Notes under the pieces: generated by a model
What the model saw: the letters and a program-made list of their open reading frames with translations, nothing else
What the model was told of the DNA's origin: nothing
Databases searched by the model: none
Translations under genes and position numbers: made by a program
DNA from: Betaproteobacteria bacterium UBA5582
Lineage (GTDB): Bacteria > Pseudomonadota > Gammaproteobacteria > Burkholderiales > Rhodocyclaceae
Assembly (NCBI GenBank): GCA_002425245.1
Contig: DILW01000115.1
Location: forward strand, 471-13,944
Reading direction: 5' to 3'
Length of the DNA: 13,474 nucleotides
Part shown: piece by piece, positions 1-6,856 of the stretch
How the letters are laid out: the number at the start of each line of letters is the position of its first letter
Numbering within the stretch: position 1 is the first letter of the stretch

Positions 1-914
1 TCGCGCAGCTTGTCGGCCAACTGGTCCAGATGGGTCTCCCGCCGCAGAATCAGGTTCTCCTTGGCTTGGTCGATCCGCGCGACCGTGACCGGCAGGCTCC
101 GATCGCGGCCCTCCCGCATCTCGAAACAGGCTTCATACGCCAGCGCGTTGACCAGCCAGGGTTGGCCCAGAGTCAAGGTCCACACCCGGTTCAAAGCCTC
201 GGGGGTGAAGACCTGACCGGTCTCCGCAGTGTGCTCCAACAGCAAAGTCTCAACCTCGGGCTGGAGGAAATCACCCAAGCGCAAGGACTTGGCCTTGATG
301 TTGAAGGCGCTCCCGCCGGTGATCGGCGCCGCCTCGGAACTCGCGTGAATCCGGTAGTCACGCAAGTCCCGCACCCCGCACAACACCACCGTTTGCGGGA
401 ATTGCACCGGCCGCTTGGGATAGCCGGCCCGCAACTGTCGCAGCAGGGAAATCAGCGTGTCCCCGACCAGGGCATCCGCTTCGTCCAGCAACAGCACCAC
501 CGGCAAAGGCGATCGCCCGCACCAGCGGGTCAGGAACTCCTCGACCCGCGTCGTCCCCGAGGAGCGGGCGATGAGCGTCTCCGCCAAATCCGTTGCGTGC
601 CGATCATCGATCTGGTCGCGTGCGCCGCGCGCAATCTGTTCGACGACCGCCGTCATGCCCATCGACACGTTTTCCCGCACGGCCTGGGCCGGCTCGATAT
701 TGGCGTACACCGCCCGATAGCGTCCCTCCCGGTTCAGGTAATCCGCCAGCGCCAGCAGACAGGTGGTCTTGCCGGTCTGGCGCGGGGCGTGCAGCAGAAA
801 GTATTTCTCTCGTTCGATCAGGCCGAGAATCTCTTCCAGGTCCCAGCGTTGCAGCGGGGGCAAACAGTAGTGCTTTTCGCCGCGAACCGGCCCTTCGGTG
901 TTGAAAAAACGCAT
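1..914 (-). CDS. AAA-like ATPase (AAA_35-type ATP-binding protein), 3' end cut by window edge
   Basis: 304 residues are visible before the gene runs off the left edge. The P-loop is clear: APRQTGKTT at residues 43-51, with a Walker B stretch VVLLLDEAD at 139-147 and a sensor-1-like strand TVVLCGVRD at about 175-183. The opening MRFFNTEGPV followed by HYCLPP is typical of the AAA-like (AAA_35) proteins that occur in many copies in some environmental Proteobacteria and other phyla. Their cellular role is unclear; a STAND/Orc-like NTPase switch is the usual guess. The ATG at 914 is chosen because GGGAG lies 7 bases upstream. It follows the NnrS-like gene on the same strand after 58 bases that hold an inverted repeat and a TATAGT element, so it may have its own promoter. 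The C-terminal part, where a partner or effector domain could sit, is outside the window. The ATPase call is firm; the function is unknown. Confidence 0.85.
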   Translation of the reverse strand, partial: MRFFNTEGPVRGEKHYCLPPLQRWDLEEILGLIEREKYFLLHAPRQTGKTTCLLALADYLNREGRYRAVYANIEPAQAVRENVSMGMTAVVEQIARGARDQIDDRHATDLAETLIARSSGTTRVEEFLTRWCGRSPLPVVLLLDEADALVGDTLISLLRQLRAGYPKRPVQFPQTVVLCGVRDLRDYRIHASSEAAPITGGSAFNIKAKSLRLGDFLQPEVETLLLEHTAETGQVFTPEALNRVWTLTLGQPWLVNALAYEACFEMREGRDRSLPVTVARIDQAKENLILRRETHLDQLADKLR

Positions 915-952
915 GGCGTATCTCCCGCAAAGTCATGGCTTACTATACGCCA
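914..952. repeat. 8-bp inverted repeat over the ATPase start
   Basis: TGGCGTAT (914-921) and ATACGCCA (945-952) are perfect inverted copies 23 bases apart. The first arm touches the A of the ATPase start codon. The other arm, read on the minus strand, runs into TATAGT, which resembles a -10 element. The ribosome-binding GGGAG lies between the arms. It could be an operator for autoregulation or, if transcription starts upstream, an mRNA hairpin that loops out the ribosome site. No good -35 element was found. Confidence 0.4.
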
Positions 953-972
953 AGGCATCGGAGTCACCAGGT

Positions 973-2295
973 TCACCCCCGCATCACCTCATTGTCCGTC
1001 ACCGGCGCCACGGCCAACCCATCTTGCAAAACGCGACGATAAATCCACCAGACGCCCATCAAATTGACGCCCAGCCACACACCGGTCCCTCCCAGGGCCA
1101 GTGCGGCGGGATAGGTAAAGACCGGGGGATGGACAGCGGCGGCCAAAAGCAGTAGCAACGCCGCCAGATAGACCCAAAATTGCCGCCGGATAGCCGCATC
1201 CGGCAATAACTGCTTCATGGTGGGAACTTTCGCTCGACCGAGCAGTTGCGCCTGCAAATGGAACCACGCCAGAAAGGGGACGATCTTGTAAAGCATCCCG
1301 TTGATCACGGCGACCGCGAAACCAAAAATCGGCAGAATGCCCAGCAGCCATTCGACTTGCGGCGCTCGCGCCAGGGTTTGGCTCCACGGCGTCAACAGCC
1401 ACAACAGCGCGCCCGTCAGCAAACTGGCCATGCTGGTTCGCCAACAAGCCAGGGTCGGATCGCCGATCTTGCGGCGGCGCTGGGTCAGCAGGCGCAACGT
1501 CGTCACGGCGAATAGCGCGACGCCCAAGGCCAGCACCGCGCCCGTCAGTCGCGCCGCCATCTCCCAACCGCCGAATGCCAGCGCCGACCACGCCGCCAGC
1601 AATACCGCCATCAGCGGCGCGAATCCACGCACGAACGCCGAGGGATAGGGCGGCGTGATCTGGAACATCGGCACCACCTGATAGGCCACGCCCGCCACCA
1701 GCAACGTCGTCCACCCGACCAGACCCCAGGCGGTGTGCAGGTGGGTCACGACCACGACCGGCAATGTAAATCCCCAACCGAAGAAACCACCCAGCGACAG
1801 CCCCAGCCCGACCGTGACCATCAGCGCCCCCAACGCGCAGCGCAACGCGATCACCGTGCCGCTGACCACCGGCGCGCGCCACAAGGCGAGATGCACCGCG
1901 ATCAACGCCGCGCCGAACCCCAGACCGAGCAATCCCAGGGCGCCCTGGAACCAGATGGGATTACCGTTCAGAAAAGCGGCGGCCAAGGCCAAGGCGCCCA
2001 GTGTCAGGGGAATATGAATCAGCGCCGCCGTCAGCCGGGGGCGAGGCACGACCACCCCCACCACCACCGGCAGCATTTGCAACAACGCGCCCAGCATGAC
2101 CTGCGCCATGAAGCCGACGGTGAGCAGATGGGTGGCGGCGAGCGCCGCCGGCGTCCACCGCGAAGCCAGGATGGCCGGCCCGTCGATCACGGCGAGCAGC
2201 CCGGCGAGCGCAATGAACAGCGGCGCCGTGACGAAGAAGCGCAGCGGCGCCGCCAGCGGCGGCACCTGATCGAAGGAGAGCATGCCGCTGGCCAC
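973..2295 (-). CDS. NnrS/heme-copper-oxidase-I-like polytopic membrane protein
   Basis: A very hydrophobic protein of 440 residues with about 12 predicted membrane helices spread from residue 20 to 420. Several histidines lie in or next to helices: H56 in THLLTVGF, H94, H135, H185 and H187 in THLHTAWG, and H346 in AWFHLQ. This resembles the layout of NnrS and of catalytic-subunit-like relatives of heme-copper oxidases, where such histidines bind heme or metal. NnrS proteins are known to protect against nitric oxide stress, which fits the hemerythrin and DUF2249 genes just upstream. The start used is GTG at 2295, 7 bases after the DUF2249 stop. An ATG at 2283 is also possible; neither has a clear ribosome site, so translational coupling is likely. 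The family assignment comes from topology and short motifs and is uncertain; the membrane location is secure. Confidence 0.7.
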   Translation of the reverse strand: MASGMLSFDQVPPLAAPLRFFVTAPLFIALAGLLAVIDGPAILASRWTPAALAATHLLTVGFMAQVMLGALLQMLPVVVGVVVPRPRLTAALIHIPLTLGALALAAAFLNGNPIWFQGALGLLGLGFGAALIAVHLALWRAPVVSGTVIALRCALGALMVTVGLGLSLGGFFGWGFTLPVVVVTHLHTAWGLVGWTTLLVAGVAYQVVPMFQITPPYPSAFVRGFAPLMAVLLAAWSALAFGGWEMAARLTGAVLALGVALFAVTTLRLLTQRRRKIGDPTLACWRTSMASLLTGALLWLLTPWSQTLARAPQVEWLLGILPIFGFAVAVINGMLYKIVPFLAWFHLQAQLLGRAKVPTMKQLLPDAAIRRQFWVYLAALLLLLAAAVHPPVFTYPAALALGGTGVWLGVNLMGVWWIYRRVLQDGLAVAPVTDNEVMRG

Positions 2296-2302
2296 GGCTA
2301 GC

Positions 2303-2527
2303 TCAGCAGGTGATGCGCACGGCGAAAGTGCCGTCGTCGCGCAGTTCGGTCCGCCAGCGATGGCCGTTCTGCTGCAGCACGCGGTAGAGCGGGTGCGGCT
2401 CGCGGAACAGGAGGAGCAGCATTTCCTCGCCCGGCTGGAGCGTCGCCAGCATTTCCATGGTGTCGACGAAAGGCTGCGGCGGCTCCAGGTAGCGCGCGTC
2501 GACCGTGCGCTCGGCGGGGATGTCCAT
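2303..2527 (-). CDS. DUF2249 domain protein
   Basis: A 74-residue soluble protein. It begins MDIPAERTVDARYLEPPQPF and carries the DUF2249 hallmarks: D-x-R-x-L-E-P-P near residue 10, a central LQPGEEMLLLLFREPHPLY and a basic-then-acidic C-terminal strand ending in VRITC. DUF2249 has a small TusA/SirA-like fold and often sits beside or is fused to hemerythrin domains in nitrate-respiring bacteria; its biochemical role is not established. The reading frame extends 21 codons further upstream, but the ATG at 2527 is preferred because it overlaps the hemerythrin stop by one base (TGATG), a coupling arrangement, and because the DUF2249 domain begins there. It is co-transcribed with hemerythrin upstream and the NnrS-like gene 7 bases downstream. 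The last residue is a cysteine, which may or may not matter. Confidence 0.85.
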   Translation of the reverse strand: MDIPAERTVDARYLEPPQPFVDTMEMLATLQPGEEMLLLLFREPHPLYRVLQQNGHRWRTELRDDGTFAVRITC

Positions 2528-2961
2528 CAGGCCAGCTCGCTTTGCAGGCGTTCCAGCACCGCCGGCTCGCCGGCCAGTTGCTGGTCGCACATCGGGTAGA
2601 GGACGTTCTCTTCCTTCATGTTGTGCTGCTGCATCATGATCAGCAGGCTTTCCGCCTGACCGAGGAACTCCTCCAGGTCGCCGCTGGTCAGCGCCTCATC
2701 GGCGACTTCGACCAGCCCACGCATCTGTTCGTGCTCGATGCGCATCATCTGCGTCGGCCCCATGCGCATGCCGGTGCGCGCTTCGAAAGCCGGGAACAGC
2801 GTCTGCTCCTCGGCCGCGAAGTGGCGCAGCAGCGCCGCGCGGAACTGGCCGAAGGCCGTTGCGGCGCCCGCCGCGTCGCTGCGTTCGACCGCCTGCTCGG
2901 CAGCGGCAAAGAAATCGTCGCAATGACGGTGATCGTCGATCAGGAATTCACGAATGCTCAT
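2527..2961 (-). CDS. Hemerythrin HHE-domain protein
   Basis: A 144-residue four-helix protein with the full set of di-iron ligand candidates: H11 in DDHRHCD, H47 and E51 in RHFAAEE, H77 in IEHEQM, and H113 and E117 in QHNMKEENVLYP. Hemerythrin-like proteins bind O2 or NO at a carboxylate-bridged di-iron site in the cytoplasm. Relatives next to DUF2249 or NnrS genes are linked to NO or oxygen handling, and YtfE-like members to iron-sulfur repair. This one lacks the N-terminal ScdA domain of YtfE. The open frame continues 31 codons upstream to 3054, but the ATG at 2961 is chosen because GGAG lies 7 bases before it and the domain starts there. It is the first gene of a three-gene operon. A perfect FNR-type site lies about 64 bases upstream of the start. 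Confidence 0.9.
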   Translation of the reverse strand: MSIREFLIDDHRHCDDFFAAAEQAVERSDAAGAATAFGQFRAALLRHFAAEEQTLFPAFEARTGMRMGPTQMMRIEHEQMRGLVEVADEALTSGDLEEFLGQAESLLIMMQQHNMKEENVLYPMCDQQLAGEPAVLERLQSELA

Positions 2962-2989
2962 GGCCAGGCTCCAGTAGGGGTTCGCCGGC

Positions 2990-2995
2990 ATTCTC
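2990..2995 (-). promoter_or_regulatory. Candidate -10 element of the FNR-dependent promoter
   Basis: GAGAAT on the minus strand matches TATAAT at 4 of 6 positions. Its centre is 33 bases from the centre of the FNR-type site. A class II FNR promoter, with the site centred at -41.5, would place it about 32 bases away. This predicts a transcript start near 2983 and a leader of about 22 bases containing the GGAG ribosome site. The spacing argument is good; the hexamer alone is weak. Confidence 0.45.
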
Positions 2996-3018
2996 CGCCC
3001 GAGGTCGAGAGCGGAACC

Positions 3019-3032
3019 TTGATCGACATCAA
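3019..3032 (-). promoter_or_regulatory. FNR/Dnr/Anr-type operator upstream of the hemerythrin operon
   Basis: TTGAT-CGAC-ATCAA is a perfect match to the FNR/Anr/Dnr consensus TTGAT-N4-ATCAA. Its centre is 64 bases upstream of the hemerythrin start codon. It lies in the 120-base gap between phaC and hemerythrin, both on the minus strand, so only the hemerythrin operon is downstream of it. Which regulator of the CRP/FNR family binds it (oxygen-sensing FNR or NO-sensing Dnr/NnrR) cannot be told from the site. Confidence 0.75.
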
Positions 3033-3048
3033 AGCCAAAATATGGACC

Positions 3049-3071
3049 GGACAAGCTGCGCAGGCTTGCCC
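3049..3071 (-). terminator. Candidate transcription terminator after phaC
   Basis: On the minus strand GGGCAAGC (3071-3064) pairs with GCTTGTCC (3056-3049) across a 7-base loop, giving an 8-bp stem with one G-U pair. It starts about 10 bases after the phaC stop. A short TTTT run (3040-3037) follows only after 8 bases, so this is an imperfect intrinsic terminator. Its position, just before the FNR-type promoter, suits insulation of the hemerythrin operon from phaC transcription. Confidence 0.45.
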
Positions 3072-3081
3072 TGCCCCAAAC

Positions 3082-4830
3082 CTACTTCTCCAGCACGTAG
3101 GTTCCCGGTGCGTCGGCCAGCGGCGGGAACTTGCGGTTGGCTGCCGGGTAGGCATCGACCAGCTCGCCAGTGCGTTCGCCCAGCCAGGCGGTCCAATCCT
3201 GCCACCAGGTACCGGGCTTCTTCTCGGCACGGTCGAACCATTGTTCCCAATGCTCGTTGCGTTCCGGCTCGGCGATCCAGTAGGCGCGCTTGGGCGGATT
3301 GACCGGCGGATTGACGATGCCGAGGATGTGCCCGGAGGTGGACAGGACGAAACGCACCGGCGCCTGGACATTGACGTACTTGCGGATGCGGTAGCACTGC
3401 TTCCACGGCGCGATGTGGTCGTCTTCGGCGGTTACCGCGTAAAGCGGCTGGACGATGCGGTCGAGGTCGATGGATTCGCCGGCGATGGTCAGCTTGTCGC
3501 GCTTGATCAGGTTGTTGTTGAGGTACATCTCGCGCAGGTAGTAGGAATGCATCGCCGCCGGCATGCGCGTCGAATCGACGTTCCAGAACAGCACGTCGAA
3601 AGGCGGCAGTGCTTCGCCGAGCAGGTAGCTGCTCACCCAGTAATTCCAGATCAGGCTGTTCGAGCGCAGCAGGCGGAAAGAGGTCGCCATTTCGTTGCCG
3701 TCGAGATAGCCCTTCTTGCTCATCGATTCCTCTAGCGCGCCAATGCAGGCATCGTCGATGAAGACATCGATGTCGCCGGGGTGCGAGAAATCGGTCAGGG
3801 TGGTGAACAGGGTCCAGTGGGCAACCGGCGTCTGCCCGGCGCCGAAGCGCTTGTTGGCCCAGGCCATGTAGGTGCTGACCAGGGTGCCGCCGATGCAGTA
3901 GCCGACCAGGTGCACCTTGGGCTGCTTGCAGAATTCGCCGGCCACACGAACGACCTCATTGACCCCTTCGAGCAGGTAGTCGTCGAAGCGGACGTCGCGC
4001 ATTTCGGCGTCCGGATTCTTCCAGCTGGTGATGAAAACCGAGAAACCCTGGTCGGTCAGGTACTTGACCAGGCTCTTCTTCGGGTTGAGGTCAAGGATGT
4101 AGAACTTGTTGATCCACGGCGTGACGATGACGATGGGCATCGCCCGCACCTTTTCCGTGGTCGGCGTGTAGTGGATCAGCTCGACCAGGCGGTTGCGGAA
4201 GACCACCTTGCCCGGGGTCGTCGCCAGGTCCTTGCCGACGGTGAAGGCGTCGGGCTCGACCATCTGGATGTTCTTGGCGGCGACATCGCGCTGGAAGTTG
4301 GCCCAGCCGCGGCGCAGGCTGTCGCCCTGGGTGGCGACGGCGCGTTCGAGGGCGACCGGATTGGTCCAGAAGAAATTGGTCGGCGCCACCATGTTCAGCC
4401 ACTTGCGCGACCAGAACGCGGCCCGGCGTCTTTCCTTGTCGGACAGGCCGGGGGTTTCGAAGTACATGTCCTGCAGGCGGTGGGTGAAGGCCAGGTACCA
4501 CTCCTTGACGATGTCCCAGGAGGCCGAATCGGTCCACGCCGGGGCGGCGAAGCGGGCATCGTCGGCGTTCGGTTCAATCACATCGGGCGAGGGTATGCCC
4601 ATGGCCCGCCGGGTAACGTGCGCCTGCAGGGCGAGCAGGTCGCTCGACAGGGCATTGACTGCCCGGGTCAGTTCCTGCGGATGCATCAGCCAGGCCATCT
4701 GCGCGGCGAGCAGCGAAGTGGTGACGCCAAAGGGATCGACAGCCTTGCTGACGGATTCCCCAAAAGTCTCGACCGGACTCGGACCGTCAAGATCCGGGGA
4801 TGGGTTGCGGCTTGCGCTTCTTGCTGACAT
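3082..4830 (-). CDS. phaC: Class I poly(3-hydroxyalkanoate) synthase PhaC
   Basis: A 582-residue enzyme that polymerises (R)-3-hydroxyacyl-CoA, mainly hydroxybutyryl-CoA, into polyhydroxyalkanoate at the granule surface. The lipase-box-like GYCIGG carries the catalytic cysteine (C312 counted from the chosen start). The catalytic aspartate is D471 in AEDDHIAPW and the histidine H501 in SGHILGIVNPP; order and spacing match the C319/D480/H508 triad of the Cupriavidus necator enzyme. The length is normal for class I. The N-terminal PhaC_N region with FFWTNP and the TPWINKFYILDL stretch are intact. ATG at 4830 is preferred over an in-frame TTG six bases upstream because GGGAG lies 6 bases before the ATG. 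It follows the beta-CASP gene by 32 bases and is probably co-transcribed with it. No phaA, phaB or phasin gene is in the window. Confidence 0.96.
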   Translation of the reverse strand: MSARSASRNPSPDLDGPSPVETFGESVSKAVDPFGVTTSLLAAQMAWLMHPQELTRAVNALSSDLLALQAHVTRRAMGIPSPDVIEPNADDARFAAPAWTDSASWDIVKEWYLAFTHRLQDMYFETPGLSDKERRRAAFWSRKWLNMVAPTNFFWTNPVALERAVATQGDSLRRGWANFQRDVAAKNIQMVEPDAFTVGKDLATTPGKVVFRNRLVELIHYTPTTEKVRAMPIVIVTPWINKFYILDLNPKKSLVKYLTDQGFSVFITSWKNPDAEMRDVRFDDYLLEGVNEVVRVAGEFCKQPKVHLVGYCIGGTLVSTYMAWANKRFGAGQTPVAHWTLFTTLTDFSHPGDIDVFIDDACIGALEESMSKKGYLDGNEMATSFRLLRSNSLIWNYWVSSYLLGEALPPFDVLFWNVDSTRMPAAMHSYYLREMYLNNNLIKRDKLTIAGESIDLDRIVQPLYAVTAEDDHIAPWKQCYRIRKYVNVQAPVRFVLSTSGHILGIVNPPVNPPKRAYWIAEPERNEHWEQWFDRAEKKPGTWWQDWTAWLGERTGELVDAYPAANRKFPPLADAPGTYVLEK

Positions 4831-4862
4831 CTTCAACTCCCTTATCCTTGCACATCAATATC

Positions 4863-6275
4863 CTACAGCGTGACCATGCTCCCGGGGAGCGGCACATGCA
4901 CCTCGTCCCAGTTGAAGCGTGCCTTGACCGCGGCGCGAAAATCCGCCGCCGCGGCAGCTTCGCCATGGACCACGAAAAGTTTGCCTGGTGGCTTGCGGAA
5001 ACCTGACAGCCAGTCGAGCAGGGCGGCCTGATCGGCGTGCGCCGAGAGCCCGCCGACGGTACAGATTTTTGCCCGCACCGGTACCGGCTCGCCGAAGATG
5101 CGCACCAGCTTCGCCCCTTCGACCAGCCGCCGACCGAGCGTCCCGGCCGCCTGGAAACCTGCGATCAGCACCGTACACTCGCTACGCCGGAGGTTCTCGC
5201 GCAGGTGGTACTTGATCCGACCGGCGTCGCACATGCCGCTGGCCGAGATGATCACTGCGCCATGGCGGATGTCGTTGAGCTGGCGCGAGCGTTCGACATC
5301 GGCGACGAATTCGATGCTCACCTGTTCCGGATGCGCGGCCTGCCAGTCAATCAACTCGCAGGTGTGGGCGTCGAGCAGGTCGCGGTGTTCGAGGGTGATC
5401 CGGGTGGCGGCGTTGGCCATTGGCGAATCGACGTAGATCTTCAGCGGCTCCAGCCGCTTGCGGCGGACCAGGTCGCTGAGCAGATAGAGGATTTCCTGGG
5501 TCCGCCCGACGGCGAAAGCCGGAATGATGACGTTACCGCCGGCCGCCCGGGTGCGGCGGAAGGCGGCGACGATTTCGTCCTCGGTTTCGGCCAGCGGACG
5601 ATGCCGGCGATTGCCGTAGGTCGATTCGATCAACACCACATCGGCGGTCTGTGGCGGCGCTTCGGGGTCGTTCAGCACCGGCCGGCCGGGCATGCCCAGA
5701 TCGCCGGAAAAGACCAGGCGGCGGCTGCGTCCGCCACTGCGCACCAGAACTTCCAGCGAGGCCGAACCGAGGATGTGGCCAGCGTCGTGAAAGCAGACTT
5801 CGACCTCCTCGGCCGGTCGCAGGCGCTGTCCATAGTCAACCGCGCGCACCTGCTTGAGCGCCGTCTGCGCCTGCAACACGGTGTACAGGGGCGGGGCAAT
5901 GCCGCGCTCGCCCTGGCCACGGCGGCGGCGATTGCGTATCTGCCACTCGGCTTCCTTTTCCTGGATGTGGGCGCTGTCGAGCAGCAGCACGTCGAGTAGC
6001 GCCGCGCTCGCCCGGGTGGCGTAGACCGGCCCGCGGTAGCCGAGCATGACCAGACGCGGCAGCAGGCCGCTGTGATCGATGTGGGCGTGGGTGAGCAGGA
6101 CGAAGTCGAGTTGCCGGACATTGAAGCCGAAATCGAGCGCCCGCTCGTTCTTGGCGCGCGCTTCGGCACCGCCCTGAAACATGCCGCAATCGACCAGGAA
6201 ACGGCACTCGCCGGTATCCACCAGCGTGCATGAACCAGTCACTTCACCGGCTGCACCGAAAAAGCCAAGTCGCAT
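4863..6275 (-). CDS. Beta-CASP metallo-beta-lactamase-fold hydrolase (RNA-processing exonuclease family)
   Basis: A 470-residue protein with the two-part layout of bacterial beta-CASP nucleases. The metallo-beta-lactamase motifs are HAHIDH (63-68), the histidine of AGHILGS (H167) and the aspartate of FSGDLG (D192). The beta-CASP part has IESTYGNRRH (216-225), SASGMCDAGRIKYHL (344-358), GLSAHADQ (409-416) and VHGE (436-439). Family members cleave RNA with two zinc ions; the closest named relatives are the CPSF/YsiH-like 'mRNA 3'-end processing factor' proteins, whose bacterial targets are mostly unknown. ATG at 6275 has GGAGG 9 bases upstream; the frame stays open 21 codons further but lacks support there. 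It lies 32 bases upstream of phaC and is divergent from the universal stress gene, with an 83-base shared promoter region in which I saw no convincing promoter. Confidence 0.9.
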   Translation of the reverse strand: MRLGFFGAAGEVTGSCTLVDTGECRFLVDCGMFQGGAEARAKNERALDFGFNVRQLDFVLLTHAHIDHSGLLPRLVMLGYRGPVYATRASAALLDVLLLDSAHIQEKEAEWQIRNRRRRGQGERGIAPPLYTVLQAQTALKQVRAVDYGQRLRPAEEVEVCFHDAGHILGSASLEVLVRSGGRSRRLVFSGDLGMPGRPVLNDPEAPPQTADVVLIESTYGNRRHRPLAETEDEIVAAFRRTRAAGGNVIIPAFAVGRTQEILYLLSDLVRRKRLEPLKIYVDSPMANAATRITLEHRDLLDAHTCELIDWQAAHPEQVSIEFVADVERSRQLNDIRHGAVIISASGMCDAGRIKYHLRENLRRSECTVLIAGFQAAGTLGRRLVEGAKLVRIFGEPVPVRAKICTVGGLSAHADQAALLDWLSGFRKPPGKLFVVHGEAAAAADFRAAVKARFNWDEVHVPLPGSMVTL

Positions 6276-6358
6276 GTTTGCAATCCTCCCGACTTGGCGT
6301 AGCATGAACCTCAAACAGCTGGAAATCAACGCCAGCACTACATTTCAGGAGAAAGCGC

Positions 6359-6802
6359 ATGTTCAAGCACATTCTTGTTCCGACCGACGGTTCCGAACTC
6401 TCCCGCGCCACCGCGAAGCGTGCCGTATCCTTCGCCAGCGAGGCCGGCGCCCGGGTAACAGCCTTCTATGCCAAACCGGAGTACCCGATTGCCTATTTTG
6501 GCGAAGGCGCCCTGATCGACCCGACCACCCCGGAGAAATTCACCGAAATGGCCGAGCAGCAGGCCGCCAGCTACCTGGCGGAAGTCGCCGCCTGGTGCCA
6601 GGAAGCCGGCGTCGAATGCAGCACCCTGTCGATTACCAGCGACATCCCCTACGAAGCCATCATCGAGGCCGCCGAAAAATCCGGTTGCGACCTGATCTTC
6701 ATGGCCTCGCACGGACGCCGCGGAATCAGTGGCCTGCTGCTCGGCAGCGAAACCAACAAGGTACTCACCCACTCGAAGGTACCGGTTCTCGTCTATCGCT
6801 GA
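6359..6802 (+). CDS. Universal stress protein, UspA family
   Basis: A 147-residue single-domain Usp. It starts with the typical strand MFKHILVPTDGSELS. Near the C-terminus ASHGRRGISGLLLGS (116-130) fits the ATP-binding pattern G-x2-G-x9-G-S/T, with Ala in place of the first Gly, and the chain ends in the usual VPVLVYR strand. It is therefore probably an ATP-binding Usp of the MJ0577 kind, a cytoplasmic dimer induced by stress or growth arrest; the exact role is unknown. AGGAG lies 7 bases before the ATG. It is divergent from the beta-CASP/phaC pair and followed after 54 bases by the sensor kinase on the same strand, so the two may share a transcript. In several bacteria usp genes cluster with anaerobic or PHA genes, which fits this neighbourhood. 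Confidence 0.95.
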   Translation: MFKHILVPTDGSELSRATAKRAVSFASEAGARVTAFYAKPEYPIAYFGEGALIDPTTPEKFTEMAEQQAASYLAEVAAWCQEAGVECSTLSITSDIPYEAIIEAAEKSGCDLIFMASHGRRGISGLLLGSETNKVLTHSKVPVLVYR

Positions 6803-6856
6803 CCGGCACAGACTTGCCAGCCTTCCGGCTCATCGTGGCAGGACGACGCCATATCG

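Noticed and set aside
30..1067. A 345-codon plus-strand frame at the left edge
   Set aside because: The opposite strand encodes an ATPase with clear Walker motifs and a ribosome site. The plus frame has a low-complexity composition and no domain.
2962..3054. N-terminal extension of the hemerythrin protein by 31 residues
   Set aside because: It would place the start upstream of the FNR-type site and its promoter. The ATG at 2961 has a well-placed GGAG and begins the domain.
6301..6329. TTGATT and CATGCT, 17 bases apart, as a minus-strand promoter for the beta-CASP gene
   Set aside because: The -10 hexamer matches only 3 of 6 bases. The position is sensible but the signal is too weak to report as a feature.
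6803..6856. Short inverted repeats (TGCCA/TGGCA, AGCC/GGCT) between the Usp and kinase genes
   Set aside because: The stems are only 4-5 bp, broken, and have no T-run, so a terminator or attenuator cannot be supported.
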